A stretch of DNA of 64,000 bases from Heterotrichella gracilis (GCA_032358255.1 JAULBX010011099.1:186001-250000), one strand, 5' to 3'. Counted from the first letter of the stretch, positions 1 to 10,219 are shown. A program made the numbers and translations. Notes: generated by a model from the letters alone, not told the origin.

Positions 1-1114
1 AGTACTTTTTCCAAATAAATTTACCATTTTTATCCACTTTCATAATTCTGGCCATATCATTCAGGCCATTTGTATATTTATTAGCGACTTCAAAAGTTCC
101 GCCCGTTAAAATACTTTCGTCAGGTAATTCTTCAAGCCTGGTAATTCCATTATCATAACTCACTGAATCATATTCATTTTCATATATTTTGTTAGTATTA
201 GTGTCGAATTTTACAAGATATGAGCTTACATTTACAGGGGGGTGATCAACACCTCCGGCAGCAATGAAATTACCGTCCTTAGTCTGAATAATTGTTGTTA
301 AGCCATCACCATAAAATTGCGCCCCAATTCCTCCGCCTTTTTTAGCAAGCAAATTTCCTAAACTATCTAATACCATTAGCAATGCAGAGCCACCTGAATT
401 TTGATCCTGATAACCGACGATAAATATCTTCTTACTAATGCTGTCTTGAAGTAAATCATATCCCATTTGTGTCTGATCTAAATTACTTTTATAAAAGGTA
501 TGATCCCATAACTTATTTCCTAAAGCATCAGTTTTCAGTAAATATAAACCGACTGTTGGATGACCATTAAATCCGGGAGTATAAGTTTGAATTGAACCGG
601 TAATCAAAAATCCATTATCAACAGCTGGATAAATAGAAGTGAAAAAATACTGCCCACTCGGATTAGTCTCGTAGAATTTTTTTTGCCAAAGAGTATCTCC
701 GTTAAAATTATACTTAATGAAACTTCCCAACATTCTAGAATTGCTGTCAACTACTGATAATGCTGTATAGAGAAAGCCATTATGTTTTAAAATATATTTT
801 GGAGTACCTATAATTTTCTGAAAGGCATATTTATTTCCACCATAACTTTTACGCCACTGTAAATTACCTTCAATATCAAGCCCGGTTAAGGTTAAACGAT
901 TTTCGAGCTGTCCTGCAATTGAGTCAATACTTTGACCAATCAATACAAAGTTCCCGTGAGTGGTTTCAACTATATCATAACTGTAAGCATTAGCAGATTT
1001 TGAAAGATAAATCCTTTTTTGAATCGTGTTTGTTTGAGAATTTAACTTAAAAGAAGTGAAAAGTAGGACTACAAGAAAATATGAAATTAAACTATCCGTA
1101 TACCTGTTCATCAT
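1..1114 (-). CDS. Secreted beta-propeller-like repeat protein, C-terminus beyond window
   Basis: The reading frame is open from an ATG pair at 1114/1111 to the left edge, so at least 371 residues are present and the C-terminus is missing. The N-terminus has a signal peptide (hydrophobic stretch ending near LNSQ). The body has repeated units of the kind WRKSYGGNKY, LWQKKFYETN and KLWDHTFYKS, each followed by a phrase about a value or record, as in the WxKxYGG repeats of secreted Bacteroidota proteins often annotated as delta-60 or SBBP-like propellers. Many such proteins end in a T9SS sorting domain, but that part is not visible here. Function unknown; cell-surface or secreted location is inferred. 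Confidence 0.7.
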   Translation of the reverse strand, partial: MMNRYTDSLISYFLVVLLFTSFKLNSQTNTIQKRIYLSKSANAYSYDIVETTHGNFVLIGQSIDSIAGQLENRLTLTGLDIEGNLQWRKSYGGNKYAFQKIIGTPKYILKHNGFLYTALSVVDSNSRMLGSFIKYNFNGDTLWQKKFYETNPSGQYFFTSIYPAVDNGFLITGSIQTYTPGFNGHPTVGLYLLKTDALGNKLWDHTFYKSNLDQTQMGYDLLQDSISKKIFIVGYQDQNSGGSALLMVLDSLGNLLAKKGGGIGAQFYGDGLTTIIQTKDGNFIAAGGVDHPPVNVSSYLVKFDTNTNKIYENEYDSVSYDNGITRLEELPDESILTGGTFEVANKYTNGLNDMARIMKVDKNGKFIWKKY

Positions 1115-1144
1115 TGAGTATTCTAAGATACTGAAAATTATGAC

Positions 1145-2056
1145 TTATTTCTTCACTGGCACAAAAAACACTTCCACTCTTCGGTTTTTTTCTCTGCCCT
1201 CTTCAGTTTGATTGCTGGTTACCGGCTGTTCATCGGCATAGCCCTTGCTGCTGATTCGGTTTTTTAATTCCGGGATTTTACTTACAAAGTAATTCTTCAC
1301 GGCCAAAGCTCGGTTCTCTGATAAACGCTGATTTAAACTTTTTGAGCCGATACTATCGGTATGTCCGCTTACCACCAGATCAAAACCCGGATCTGTTTTT
1401 AATTCAGCAATAATTTCATCCAGATCTTTTTTTGCCTCCGGTTTTAATTTCGATTCATTGGTATTAAATAAATAAAGCGCATTTAAAGCGCGTTGTTTTG
1501 CAGAGCCAATGGCCGCCACGGCATCAATATCGGCTCCCGGCCACATTTTATCACCTTTTTGAGTAGCAGTGCGGGCATCCACTAATTTCACATAGGTAAA
1601 AATATCCCCCACCTTTGTTGAATCACCAATATCCACCAAAGCATTTCCTCCACCTATCTTTCCAACAGAGATCCAGTTTTTTCCATTCTTCGACACATAC
1701 AAATAGGTTTCTTCTACATAACGACCAACTTCAAAAACATATAAGTCAGGGCCATCAATATTCACCAAAGCATTGTCAGTAAAGGCCAGCACCAATTCGC
1801 CGCCGGTACCCAGGGAAACAAAGCCAGTCACCCGTTCTAAATTAAAATCGGGTTTACCAACCGCATCTGCGGCATTGGCATTTTCAGGAATTGGAGGAGG
1901 ATTGCCCATGGTATACGACACCAATTTATCGGCAAATGAAATATCTCCCAAAGGCAATTTGAGCTTGCCACCATGACCATTGTTATATTCTTTTTCTGTG
2001 CTTTGCGAAAAAAGCAAAGTTCCAAAAAATAAAAAATAAACCGTGAGTGCTTTCAT
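1145..2056 (-). CDS. OmpA-domain outer membrane protein with N-terminal lectin-like region
   Basis: 303 residues from ATG 2056; a TTG three codons upstream is open but the ATG gives a clean signal peptide (MKALTVYFLFFGTLLFSQ). Residues about 25-185 form a domain rich in Gly and Asp that resembles carbohydrate- or surface-protein domains, with phrases such as DLYVFEVGRYVEET. Residues about 190-300 are an OmpA/MotB peptidoglycan-binding domain: the conserved VVSGHTDSIGS, the NQRLSENRA helix and the terminal REKNRRVEVFF are all present. It probably anchors the outer membrane or a surface domain to peptidoglycan. The specific partner is unknown. Confidence 0.88.
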   Translation of the reverse strand: MKALTVYFLFFGTLLFSQSTEKEYNNGHGGKLKLPLGDISFADKLVSYTMGNPPPIPENANAADAVGKPDFNLERVTGFVSLGTGGELVLAFTDNALVNIDGPDLYVFEVGRYVEETYLYVSKNGKNWISVGKIGGGNALVDIGDSTKVGDIFTYVKLVDARTATQKGDKMWPGADIDAVAAIGSAKQRALNALYLFNTNESKLKPEAKKDLDEIIAELKTDPGFDLVVSGHTDSIGSKSLNQRLSENRALAVKNYFVSKIPELKNRISSKGYADEQPVTSNQTEEGREKNRRVEVFFVPVKK

Positions 2057-2182
2057 GTTTGACAAATATACTGTTTCATCTAAATTAGGGCATTTTTGTG
2101 GCTTTTTATCTTGGTTTTAAGGTCTTAGTCGGGTCTAAATCGCCTTTTATCAAATACCTTCCCATTATTTGAAATTCAATGC

Positions 2183-2190
2183 TATTTTTG
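2183..2190 (+). promoter_or_regulatory. -7 box TATTTTTG upstream of S46 peptidase
   Basis: Matches the Bacteroidota TAnnTTTG element 18 bases before the ATG at 2208. No good TTG -33 element lies at 19-21 bases upstream, so support is partial. Confidence 0.4.
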
Positions 2191-2207
2191 CATCAAAATT
2201 ATTTGAG

Positions 2208-4370
2208 ATGAAAAAGATCGTATATGGACTAATTGTACTTTTTACAATTAACAGTGTTTCGGTGAAGGCCGATGAAGGAATGTGGCTAGTACAGCTAATT
2301 GGAGACAAAACTTATGCCGACATGGTAAAAAGAGGTCTCAAATTAAGTAAAGCACAATTGTACAGCATGAACACCAACAGTTTAAAAGATGCTATTGTGT
2401 TATTTGGCGGTGGCTGCACAGCAGAGGTGGTAAGCAAAGAAGGTTTATTATTTACCAATCACCACTGCGGTTATGATAACATTGCTTCGGCAAGTACTGT
2501 AGAACACAACTATTTAAAAGATGGCTTTTGGGCCAAATCAAAAGGCGAAGAAATTGCCTGTCCTGGTTTAAGTGTTCAGTTTTTAGTTAAGATTGAAGAT
2601 GTAACGGATGCCGTGTTGGCGAAAATGAAAGACATCAAAGACAATGAGATCACCGCTAAACTACCCGGTATTTTAAGTGAGATGTCGGCGAAGGCTTCAG
2701 AAGGAACAGGTTATGAAGTACGCATCAGCAGTTTTTTCAAAGCCAATCAGTTTTTACAATTCACTTACCAGCGTTATAAAGATGTGCGTTTAGTTGGTGC
2801 ACCTCCAGAGAGTATTGGAAAATTTGGTGGAGATACAGATAATTGGGAGTGGCCACGTCACACCGGTGATTTTTCGATCTTCCGTGTTTACATGGGCGCC
2901 GATGGAAAGCCTGCTGAATACAAAGCAGACAATGTGCCTTACAAACCAAAACAATTTTTACCGGTATCTATTAAAGGGGTGAATGATGGTGATTATGCCA
3001 TGATCTATGGATATCCTGGAGGAACCAATCGTTATGAAACATCTTATGGCGTGAAATTAAAAATTGATATTGAAAATCCGAACCTGGTGAATTTACGCGA
3101 TGCCCGCTTAAAAGCCATGTATGCCGAAATGATCAAGAATCCGGCAGTTAAAATTCAATTAGCAGGTTCTTATGCCGGGATTGCCAATTACTGGAAGTTT
3201 TTTGACGGAGAATCAAAACAATTAATTAAACACAATGTGTTGGCCTTAAAAGAAAAAGATGAAAAGAACTTTGAAACCTGGGCAAAAGGAAAAGCCGAGT
3301 ACGATAATCTTTTCTCTGAAATGAAAAGTGCGTATAACGCCTGGACACCTTATGCCAAAGGTCGTGTGTACTTAAATGAAGGCATTATGGGCTCCCCTTT
3401 AATGTCGTTTGCCGGATCACTTAAAGGATTAGACGATGCTTTGTCTTCAGCCACCACAAAACCTGAAGATCTGACGAAAGCAATAAATGCATCAAAAGCT
3501 TCTTTTGCCCGCTTTATTAAAGGCGAAAATATAGCATCCGATAAAAACATTTTAGCCATTGTGTTACAGATGTATCATCAGGATATCAATCCCGCTCAAC
3601 AACCTATTGCTTTTTACGAAAGTTTAGTAAGAGGTTATGGCGACTTGAATGCGAAAGAAACTTATGAAAAATATGCCAACGATGTGTTTGCTAAGACCGT
3701 ATTTTTGGAAAATGATAAGTTTGAAGCCTTTATTGCTAAACCTGATACAGCGGCTCTTCACAACGACCTTGCCTTTAAAACAGCAATGGCATTTTTAAAC
3801 AATTATAACAACAATTACTCTAAATTCTTCAAAGAATTTAACGCCACTACTTTTGCTTTAAATCACAAATACCAAAAGGGTATTTTAGAGATGAACAAAG
3901 GAAAAGAAATGTATCCGGATGCCAACCAAACCATGCGTGTGTCTTACGGGAACGTTAAATCGTATGCTCCACGCGATGCCGTGAAATACAAAGAAGTGTG
4001 TACTTTAAATGGTGTGATGGAAAAATACGTTCCGGGTGACTATGAATTTGATGCGCCGGCCAAATTAGTAGAGCTCATTAAAGCGAAAGACTATGGTCAG
4101 TACATCGACAAAAAATCCAACGATGTTGTAGTGTCCTTCATTACTACCAATGACATTACCGGTGGCAACTCCGGTTCACCGGTGTTAAACGCCAAAGGAG
4201 AATTGATTGGATTAGCCTTTGACGGTAACTACGAAGCCTTAAGTCATAAAATTGCCTTTGATGGTGAATTGAATCGTACCATTTGTTTGGATGTTCGTTA
4301 TTTATTATTTGTTGTAGATAAATTAGGCGGTGCTAAAAACATTGTAGATGAATTACAATTGATGAAATAA
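2208..4370 (+). CDS. S46 dipeptidyl peptidase, DPP7-like
   Basis: 720 residues from ATG 2208, which gives a signal peptide (MKKIVYGLIVLFTINSVSVKA); a TTG at 2169 in the same frame is less likely. S46 peptidases are periplasmic chymotrypsin-fold enzymes that remove dipeptides from peptide N-termini in asaccharolytic and marine Bacteroidota. The His motif TNHHCGYD lies at residues 83-90 and the nucleophile motif GNSGSPV puts Ser at 655, the same number as in Porphyromonas DPP11. Residue 673 (in FDGNYE) is Gly, as in DPP7 enzymes with hydrophobic P1 preference, rather than the Arg of Asp/Glu-specific DPP11. Specificity is inferred from that residue. A strong terminator follows the gene. Confidence 0.95.
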   Translation: MKKIVYGLIVLFTINSVSVKADEGMWLVQLIGDKTYADMVKRGLKLSKAQLYSMNTNSLKDAIVLFGGGCTAEVVSKEGLLFTNHHCGYDNIASASTVEHNYLKDGFWAKSKGEEIACPGLSVQFLVKIEDVTDAVLAKMKDIKDNEITAKLPGILSEMSAKASEGTGYEVRISSFFKANQFLQFTYQRYKDVRLVGAPPESIGKFGGDTDNWEWPRHTGDFSIFRVYMGADGKPAEYKADNVPYKPKQFLPVSIKGVNDGDYAMIYGYPGGTNRYETSYGVKLKIDIENPNLVNLRDARLKAMYAEMIKNPAVKIQLAGSYAGIANYWKFFDGESKQLIKHNVLALKEKDEKNFETWAKGKAEYDNLFSEMKSAYNAWTPYAKGRVYLNEGIMGSPLMSFAGSLKGLDDALSSATTKPEDLTKAINASKASFARFIKGENIASDKNILAIVLQMYHQDINPAQQPIAFYESLVRGYGDLNAKETYEKYANDVFAKTVFLENDKFEAFIAKPDTAALHNDLAFKTAMAFLNNYNNNYSKFFKEFNATTFALNHKYQKGILEMNKGKEMYPDANQTMRVSYGNVKSYAPRDAVKYKEVCTLNGVMEKYVPGDYEFDAPAKLVELIKAKDYGQYIDKKSNDVVVSFITTNDITGGNSGSPVLNAKGELIGLAFDGNYEALSHKIAFDGELNRTICLDVRYLLFVVDKLGGAKNIVDELQLMK

Positions 4371-4388
4371 ATAAGTTGATTGCTCAAG

Positions 4389-4426
4389 ATCGGTTAAAGG
4401 TGTAAACTTTTAACCGATTTTTTTTG
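4389..4426 (+). terminator. Intrinsic terminator after S46 peptidase
   Basis: Perfect 10-bp stem (ATCGGTTAAA at 4389-4398 with TTTAACCGAT at 4409-4418), 10-nt loop, followed by a run of T residues. Confidence 0.9.
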
Positions 4427-4498
4427 CCTTGCATTTTGTAAGGCGGGCTAATTTTTGTAGTATTGATGAACGCCTTTTTAATTTGAAAACTCCTTCTT

Positions 4499-5881
4499 AT
4501 GTCTAAAAATAAACTCTTTCTTTTTTGTTTTTTATATGCCTTAGGAATTTTTTCTCAGAACAGACTTGGTCTGATAGAACAAAGAGATGGCTCTGCCAAG
4601 GGTTATGTCTTATTTGCCCCCTTACATTCAAAAACAACCTATCTCATTGATAAATGTGGCAATCAGGTGCACACCTGGACCAGCAATTACAGACCCGGGC
4701 AATCGGTGTATCTATTACCAAAAGGCGATCTGTTGCGTACCGGCAATGATTCAAACAAAACATTTAAGGGTGGTGGTATCATAGAAAAATACAATTGGGA
4801 GAATAAACTGATCTGGTCATATAAAATTTCAAATGACCAGGAATGTCAACACCACGACGTATTTCCTTTACCCAACGGAAATATTTTAGTCTTGGTGTGG
4901 GAGAAAAAATCAAAAGAAGAAGCGATCAAAGCAGGACGTGATCAAAAATTACTGGGAGAAAGCATTTGGTCAGAAAAAATAATAGAACTCAAACCTTCAG
5001 GAAAAGATAAGGCTAAGATCGTTTGGGAATGGCATGCCTGGGATCACCTCATTCAGGACATTGATTCCACCAAATTAAATTATGGTGTAGTTAGACAAAA
5101 CAGACAGCTCATCGACTTGAATTTTTTAGCTTCAAAAGAAGCAGATTGGTTGCATTTTAATTCCATTGCCTATCACGCGGAACGGGATGAAATTATGATC
5201 AGTAATCGTAATTTTAGTGAGATCTACATCATTGATCACAGCACTACTACCGCCGAAAGCAGCGCGCATAAAGGCGGAAAACGAAATCATGGAGGGGATC
5301 TGTTGTACCGCTATGGGAATCCTCAAGCCTATAAACACGGCAGTTCACTCGATCAAAAATTATTCGGACAGCATCATGCGCATTGGATCGAAAAAGGATT
5401 TGATGATGGAGGTAAGATCATGTTGTTTAATAACGGACAAGGACGACGAAGCGATTTGTATTCGAGTATTGATATCATTGAAACTCCTTTGGACTCTAAT
5501 GCCAACTATGCTGATGCGGAGGACTCTGATTACCGCCAGATCTATTCAGAGCGTGATCGCGACGAAGCAGGAGCAGGCTTTTTCTCACCCAATGTATCAA
5601 GTGCCCAACGATTAGCCAATGGCAATACACTCGTTTGCTCAGGCTCTACCGGAAGATTTTGTGAATTAACAAAATCCAACCAATTGGTGTGGTTATACAT
5701 AAATCCGGTACAAATAGATGGCATACAACGCTCCGGCGCCACTGTGGGTCAAAATCAGGTGTTCAGATGCACCTTTTATGAACCCGGATATTCTGCTTTT
5801 AAAGGCAAAAAACTAAAAGCAGGAAATGCCATTGAACTAAATCCATTAAATCAGAAGTGTAACTTAAACAATACACGTTAA
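4499..5881 (+). CDS. Secreted arylsulfotransferase-family protein
   Basis: 460 residues with a short signal peptide (MSKNKLFLFCFLYALGIFSQ). The body resembles the arylsulfate sulfotransferase (ASST) beta-propeller family: GYVLFAPLHSKTTYLIDKCG near the N-terminus, the His-rich HHDVFPLPNGNILVL around residue 120, DWLHFNSIAYH near 220 and GQHHAHWIEKG near 300. ASST enzymes move sulfate between phenolic compounds without PAPS, through a His intermediate. The conserved His residues are compatible with activity, but the substrate is unknown and many Bacteroidota members have no tested function. It stands alone, convergent with the amidase downstream. Confidence 0.8.
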   Translation: MSKNKLFLFCFLYALGIFSQNRLGLIEQRDGSAKGYVLFAPLHSKTTYLIDKCGNQVHTWTSNYRPGQSVYLLPKGDLLRTGNDSNKTFKGGGIIEKYNWENKLIWSYKISNDQECQHHDVFPLPNGNILVLVWEKKSKEEAIKAGRDQKLLGESIWSEKIIELKPSGKDKAKIVWEWHAWDHLIQDIDSTKLNYGVVRQNRQLIDLNFLASKEADWLHFNSIAYHAERDEIMISNRNFSEIYIIDHSTTTAESSAHKGGKRNHGGDLLYRYGNPQAYKHGSSLDQKLFGQHHAHWIEKGFDDGGKIMLFNNGQGRRSDLYSSIDIIETPLDSNANYADAEDSDYRQIYSERDRDEAGAGFFSPNVSSAQRLANGNTLVCSGSTGRFCELTKSNQLVWLYINPVQIDGIQRSGATVGQNQVFRCTFYEPGYSAFKGKKLKAGNAIELNPLNQKCNLNNTR

Positions 5882-5907
5882 TAGATCTAAGTCCTATTAA
5901 ACCTTGA

Positions 5908-7563
5908 CTACTGTCCGGTAATTTTGCGGGCCTCAGCCAGATCCATGCGCTGTCCATTCTTAAGCGCGATCACAAAACAATCTTTGAATCCTTTTTCTCT
6001 TAACATGGCTTGATGCGCCAATGCATCTTTCAAAAAATTAAATTTACCGGAAGTGTATTTTAAGGAATTATTTAATTTATAAAAATCAGCATCCGTAATG
6101 GCGGCAAATTTTTCCTGCTTTAAATTTAATGGTATGTCACTGGTCGCAAACTGAACTTTAAATAGTATTTCTGTTTTTAATTCTTCTTCTTTCTTTTTAA
6201 TCTCAGTCATCTTCATCTCTTTGGTGGTTTTATCCATCAAGATTGGCTCCGATTTTTTTTCCTGTTGATAGCGTTTAGCAATTTCAGCGGCCGACAAGGT
6301 TGTGTCTTTGTTAGAGTTCTCTATGTTAAGGGTGTTCGTTTCAACAACAATGGCTTCGTATTTATCATCATCCACTTTTTGTTTTTGATTTAAGTTCTCC
6401 TTCTTTTTGTCTTCGGCCAATTGTTTGGCAAGCTCCTCTTGTTTTATTTTTTCGGCAAGGGCTTTGTTTCTTTCCAAACTATCGGCTTCAAGTTTTTTAG
6501 CTTTGGCGATTTCTACGCGGGTATTATCTGCCAAAACCTTGCTGGTAGTATCTTCTGATACTTTTACGGCATCCTCCTCATCGTCATCATCACTCACTTT
6601 TTTCTGTCCGGGTAAATTACCGGCTTTTACATTTTCATTTTCAATGGCTTCTTGATTTTCAAAATCATCATTGTATTCCCGCTTAATGCCCTCTACCTCA
6701 TCCTTGTATTTTCGTAATCCTCTGAACAGCGCCTTGGCCAAATAATCCTGACCGCTTTCGCTGCCTAAAAATTTTTCTTCCAAAGGATTGGTGAGATACC
6801 CTATCTCTGTTAAGATACTTGGCATGGATGTGCGCCACAATACCCAGATGCTTTGGCGATGAACTCCTTTATCAATACGACCGGCTTTTTTGGTGTACTC
6901 ATCCTGAATTTTCATTGCCAAACTAGCGCTCTGAATCACATAAGCAGAAGTGTAATTACTCATAATGATGTAACTCTCTTCACTCTCAGGATCAAAACCA
7001 CCGTATTTTTTCTCGTAATCATCCTCGTAAAAAATGGCAGAGTTCTCACGGGTGGCCACCTTCATCTTTCCTTCTTCATTTTTTATACCCATCACATAGG
7101 TTTCTGTTCCAAAAGGCACGGGATTAGTGGTTTCTACCACACGTAATTTCCCATTCTTGCTTTTGTACATTTTAGGTCGTTTTTTGCCTGTTTTGGGATC
7201 CTTTACCATAACGGGCTTTCCGGCCGCATTACAGTGAATAGAAATGAACAGATCGGCTTTTGCTTTATTCGCGATCTGTGCACGGTCTTCTAATTCAACA
7301 AAAACGTCGGTTGTACGCGTATAAATAACTTTTACATCTTTAAAATTTTGCTCAATGAATTTGCCAAGCTTTAAGGCAACAGCCAGCGACACTTCCTTTT
7401 CCTTATGAATACTGCCCTGACAGCCCGGATCTTTGCCGCCGTGTCCGGGATCGATCACAATAATTTTAATGCCATTAGCCCCAATTTTATTAGGAATAGT
7501 GAAGGCTGCGCAGATGATCAGCAAAGCAAGCACGAGGCCAAAATATTTTAATTTTTTAACCAT
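5908..7563 (-). CDS. N-acetylmuramoyl-L-alanine amidase with C-terminal SPOR-like region
   Basis: 551 residues from ATG 7563 (MVKKLKYFGLVLALL signal or anchor). A longer open frame reaching 7662 is rejected because it would run into the divergent lptD. Residues about 30-310 are an Amidase_3 domain: zinc-ligand motif VIDPGHGGKDPG, SIHCNAAG, and the catalytic Glu in SILTEIGYLTNP. A long charged, coiled-coil-prone linker of Lys/Glu/Asp follows. The last 80 residues (FKVQFATSD onward) look like a SPOR-type domain that would bind denuded glycan at division septa. It cleaves the bond between MurNAc and the stem peptide. The divergent pairing with lptD is common in Bacteroidota. Confidence 0.93.
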   Translation of the reverse strand: MVKKLKYFGLVLALLIICAAFTIPNKIGANGIKIIVIDPGHGGKDPGCQGSIHKEKEVSLAVALKLGKFIEQNFKDVKVIYTRTTDVFVELEDRAQIANKAKADLFISIHCNAAGKPVMVKDPKTGKKRPKMYKSKNGKLRVVETTNPVPFGTETYVMGIKNEEGKMKVATRENSAIFYEDDYEKKYGGFDPESEESYIIMSNYTSAYVIQSASLAMKIQDEYTKKAGRIDKGVHRQSIWVLWRTSMPSILTEIGYLTNPLEEKFLGSESGQDYLAKALFRGLRKYKDEVEGIKREYNDDFENQEAIENENVKAGNLPGQKKVSDDDDEEDAVKVSEDTTSKVLADNTRVEIAKAKKLEADSLERNKALAEKIKQEELAKQLAEDKKKENLNQKQKVDDDKYEAIVVETNTLNIENSNKDTTLSAAEIAKRYQQEKKSEPILMDKTTKEMKMTEIKKKEEELKTEILFKVQFATSDIPLNLKQEKFAAITDADFYKLNNSLKYTSGKFNFLKDALAHQAMLREKGFKDCFVIALKNGQRMDLAEARKITGQ

Positions 7564-7602
7564 GAGAACCCAATATTTTTTATGCAATACGTGAAAGTAT
7601 TG

Positions 7603-7610
7603 TAGCTTTG
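7603..7610 (+). promoter_or_regulatory. -7 box TAGCTTTG upstream of lptD
   Basis: Matches TAnnTTTG and lies 38 bases before the proposed TTG start of lptD in the amidase-lptD divergent region. No clear -33 TTG was found. Confidence 0.4.
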
Positions 7611-7648
7611 TGTGCATTAGTGCTTTGAATAAAAGTATTTGATTCTGC

Positions 7649-10219
7649 TTGATATTACTCACACATAATAAAGTAGTTTTCTTCTTTCTCTTGTTAATAT
7701 CTTTGATTATTAGCGAGTTAAACGCCCAAACGGCAGCAAACGATACGTTAAAAAAAGTTAGAGTCGATACTTTAACGGCTCCTGACGATTCTGATGCGCT
7801 CGAAGAAAAGATCAGCTATCAGGCGGAAGACAGCATTGTGTCCTTACCTCAGCTCGGCAAAGCCTTTTTATACGGGAAAGCTAAAATGGTGTATGGCACT
7901 ACCAATATTGATGCAGAAAACATCGAGATCGATTATAAAAAAAGTGTGGTGCTGGCATACGGCGGCAAAGACAGTAGCGGTAAGGCTTTCGGGACGCCGG
8001 TGTTTAAAGATGGCGAAGAGACCATTGAGTCTGAAAAGATCATGTACAATTTAAAGAGTAAAAAGGGTAAAATTTTTAATGCCCTCACCCATCAAGGCGA
8101 ATTATTGGTATTTGGCAGCGAGATAAAAAAGGACAGTCTAAACAATGTTTATTTTAAAGAAATGCGTTGTTTGCCTTGTCAGGAAGCAGATGCCCGAACT
8201 GCTTTCAGGGCCACAAAAGCCAAAGCCATCCCCGATGATAAGATCATTACCGGTCCTTTGTTCTTAGAAGTTGGAGGTGTTCCCACTATCATTGGTTTAC
8301 CGTTTGGTTATTTTCCCAACACAAAGAGACAGGCGAATGGCATTCTCATTCCAACGTTTAATAGCACCGAACAATTTGGCTATGGCTTAAAACAAGGCGG
8401 TTATTATTTTGGGATAAATGAAAAAACCGATATGATCATTCGTGGCGATATTTACACCAATGGTACCTGGGCACTCAATGCCACAAACAATTACAATGTG
8501 CGCTATAAATACACCGGGTCTACGTATTTGAATTACAGTCGCTGGATCAACGGTGACAAGGATATTCCTTCCACTTACCGGGAATCAAATGCGTATGAGA
8601 TTCGCTGGAGACACACACAGGATAATAAAAACGATCCTTCTACCCGATTCAGTGCCAATGTGAATTATGTCGGCAACCAATCCTTTAATCGTTTTAATGC
8701 GGTTAACAGTGATCAGTATTTGCAAAATACCTTTCAGTCTAATGTCAATTATACCAAGACCTTTAAATTAAGTTCACTCAGTTTAAATGCCTCCAGTAAT
8801 CAAAGTACAAAAACCGGAAAGGTCGATATCAACCTGCCCAGCTTAACCTTCAACGTGAATCGCTTTTTTCCGTTTAAACGAGAAGTAGCCGGTAAACAAA
8901 ACATTTTCGACAAGTTTGGTATCAGTTATTTGCTGGAAGGAACGAACACATTAAGCGGCATAGATTCTACCTTATTCAAAGGCTCTACACTCGATAGTAT
9001 TAATTATGGTTTTAGACATACCTTGCCAATGTCGACCAACTTTAATATTTTAAAATACATTACGGCCAGTCCTGCCTTAAATCTATCTGCAGTGATGTAC
9101 CCTAAAACGATCGAAAAGGAATTTTATTCTTACATTATTCGAAACGCCGAAGGCACTAAAGATAGTCTCACCGCCTATGCCATCAGAAACAACACGGTGA
9201 AAGGCTTTGACGCGGCGTATGAAGCTAATTTTTCAACCGCTTTTAATACCAAAATTTACTTTGATTATTTATTTAAAAAAGGGAAAGTAAAACAAATTCG
9301 TCACTTATTGATTCCAACCCTAACGTATAATTACCACCCGGATTATGGCGCGGATAAATACGGTAATTTTAAAACGGTGCCACTTGATACCCTTGGTACT
9401 CCTTATAAATATTCCATCTTTGAAAAAGAACCTTACAAAGGTCCAGGGGCAGGCGAACAGAACGCTTTAAGTTTAGGTTTGAATAATAATTTTGAATCTA
9501 AACTAAAAGTGAAGACGGATTCAGGTATTACCTATAAAAAAGTAGTATTGCTCCAAAACCTTGGTATTAATGGATCCTACAACATGGCTGCTGATAGTTT
9601 TAAAATGAGTAATGTGGTTGTTAGTGCCCGCTCCGTTTTATTCAAATACTTTGATATTAATGCGAGTGCTTCCTATGATCCTTATGATTACGACAACAGC
9701 AACAATCGCCGCACAAGTAATTATGCGTATGAAGTGGATGGCCGTTTGCTTCGTTTTGTTTCGGCTAATTTTGCCATCAATACCTCAATAGGAAGTAATA
9801 TGATTGAGGAGATGAAAAAAGCCCGTCAATCGCCAAGCCAGACAAATGAGGCAGAACAAGGCCAGAAACAAGTGCCGGAAGCAGGTTTGCCCTGGAACTT
9901 ACGCGTTAATTACAACCTTATTTTAACGAATTCAAATGACCGCAAAGTGCAGCCTCAGCAAGCCCTTAATTTTAGCGGAGCCATTCAACCAACCAAATTC
10001 TGGAAAATTGGAGTAACGAGTGGTTTTGATTTCACTAATCAGAAATTAAGTTACACCAGTGTTAATATTTACCGTGATTTAAAATGCTGGGAAGCGCGAA
10101 TTGATTGGGTGCCATTTGGTCCCAGAAAAAGTTACAACCTCACCATTAACTTAAAAGCGTCTATGTTGAGTGATTTCAGAATTCCAAAACGGAACATTCC
10201 CCGCATGCCAGGGTATTAA
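7649..10219 (+). CDS. lptD: LPS-assembly outer membrane protein LptD
   Basis: 856 residues from a TTG at 7649; an in-frame stop at 7640 and no ATG before the signal peptide (KVVFFFLLLISLIISELNAQ) leave TTG as the best start. Residues about 50-190 are an OstA/LptA-like beta-jellyroll (IEIDYKKSVVLAYGGKDSSG). The rest is a large beta-barrel with the LptD signature region GPLFLEVGGVPTIIGLPFGY and FPNTKRQANGILIP. LptD inserts lipopolysaccharide into the outer leaflet. The Cys pair in RCLPCQEAD may form a disulfide. The end meets the convergent rfaE2 gene with no gap (10219/10220). Confidence 0.9.
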   Translation: MILLTHNKVVFFFLLLISLIISELNAQTAANDTLKKVRVDTLTAPDDSDALEEKISYQAEDSIVSLPQLGKAFLYGKAKMVYGTTNIDAENIEIDYKKSVVLAYGGKDSSGKAFGTPVFKDGEETIESEKIMYNLKSKKGKIFNALTHQGELLVFGSEIKKDSLNNVYFKEMRCLPCQEADARTAFRATKAKAIPDDKIITGPLFLEVGGVPTIIGLPFGYFPNTKRQANGILIPTFNSTEQFGYGLKQGGYYFGINEKTDMIIRGDIYTNGTWALNATNNYNVRYKYTGSTYLNYSRWINGDKDIPSTYRESNAYEIRWRHTQDNKNDPSTRFSANVNYVGNQSFNRFNAVNSDQYLQNTFQSNVNYTKTFKLSSLSLNASSNQSTKTGKVDINLPSLTFNVNRFFPFKREVAGKQNIFDKFGISYLLEGTNTLSGIDSTLFKGSTLDSINYGFRHTLPMSTNFNILKYITASPALNLSAVMYPKTIEKEFYSYIIRNAEGTKDSLTAYAIRNNTVKGFDAAYEANFSTAFNTKIYFDYLFKKGKVKQIRHLLIPTLTYNYHPDYGADKYGNFKTVPLDTLGTPYKYSIFEKEPYKGPGAGEQNALSLGLNNNFESKLKVKTDSGITYKKVVLLQNLGINGSYNMAADSFKMSNVVVSARSVLFKYFDINASASYDPYDYDNSNNRRTSNYAYEVDGRLLRFVSANFAINTSIGSNMIEEMKKARQSPSQTNEAEQGQKQVPEAGLPWNLRVNYNLILTNSNDRKVQPQQALNFSGAIQPTKFWKIGVTSGFDFTNQKLSYTSVNIYRDLKCWEARIDWVPFGPRKSYNLTINLKASMLSDFRIPKRNIPRMPGY

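Noticed and set aside
5217-5615. Open frame inside the arylsulfotransferase-like gene
   Set aside because: Different frame of a conserved coding region; sequence shows no domain.
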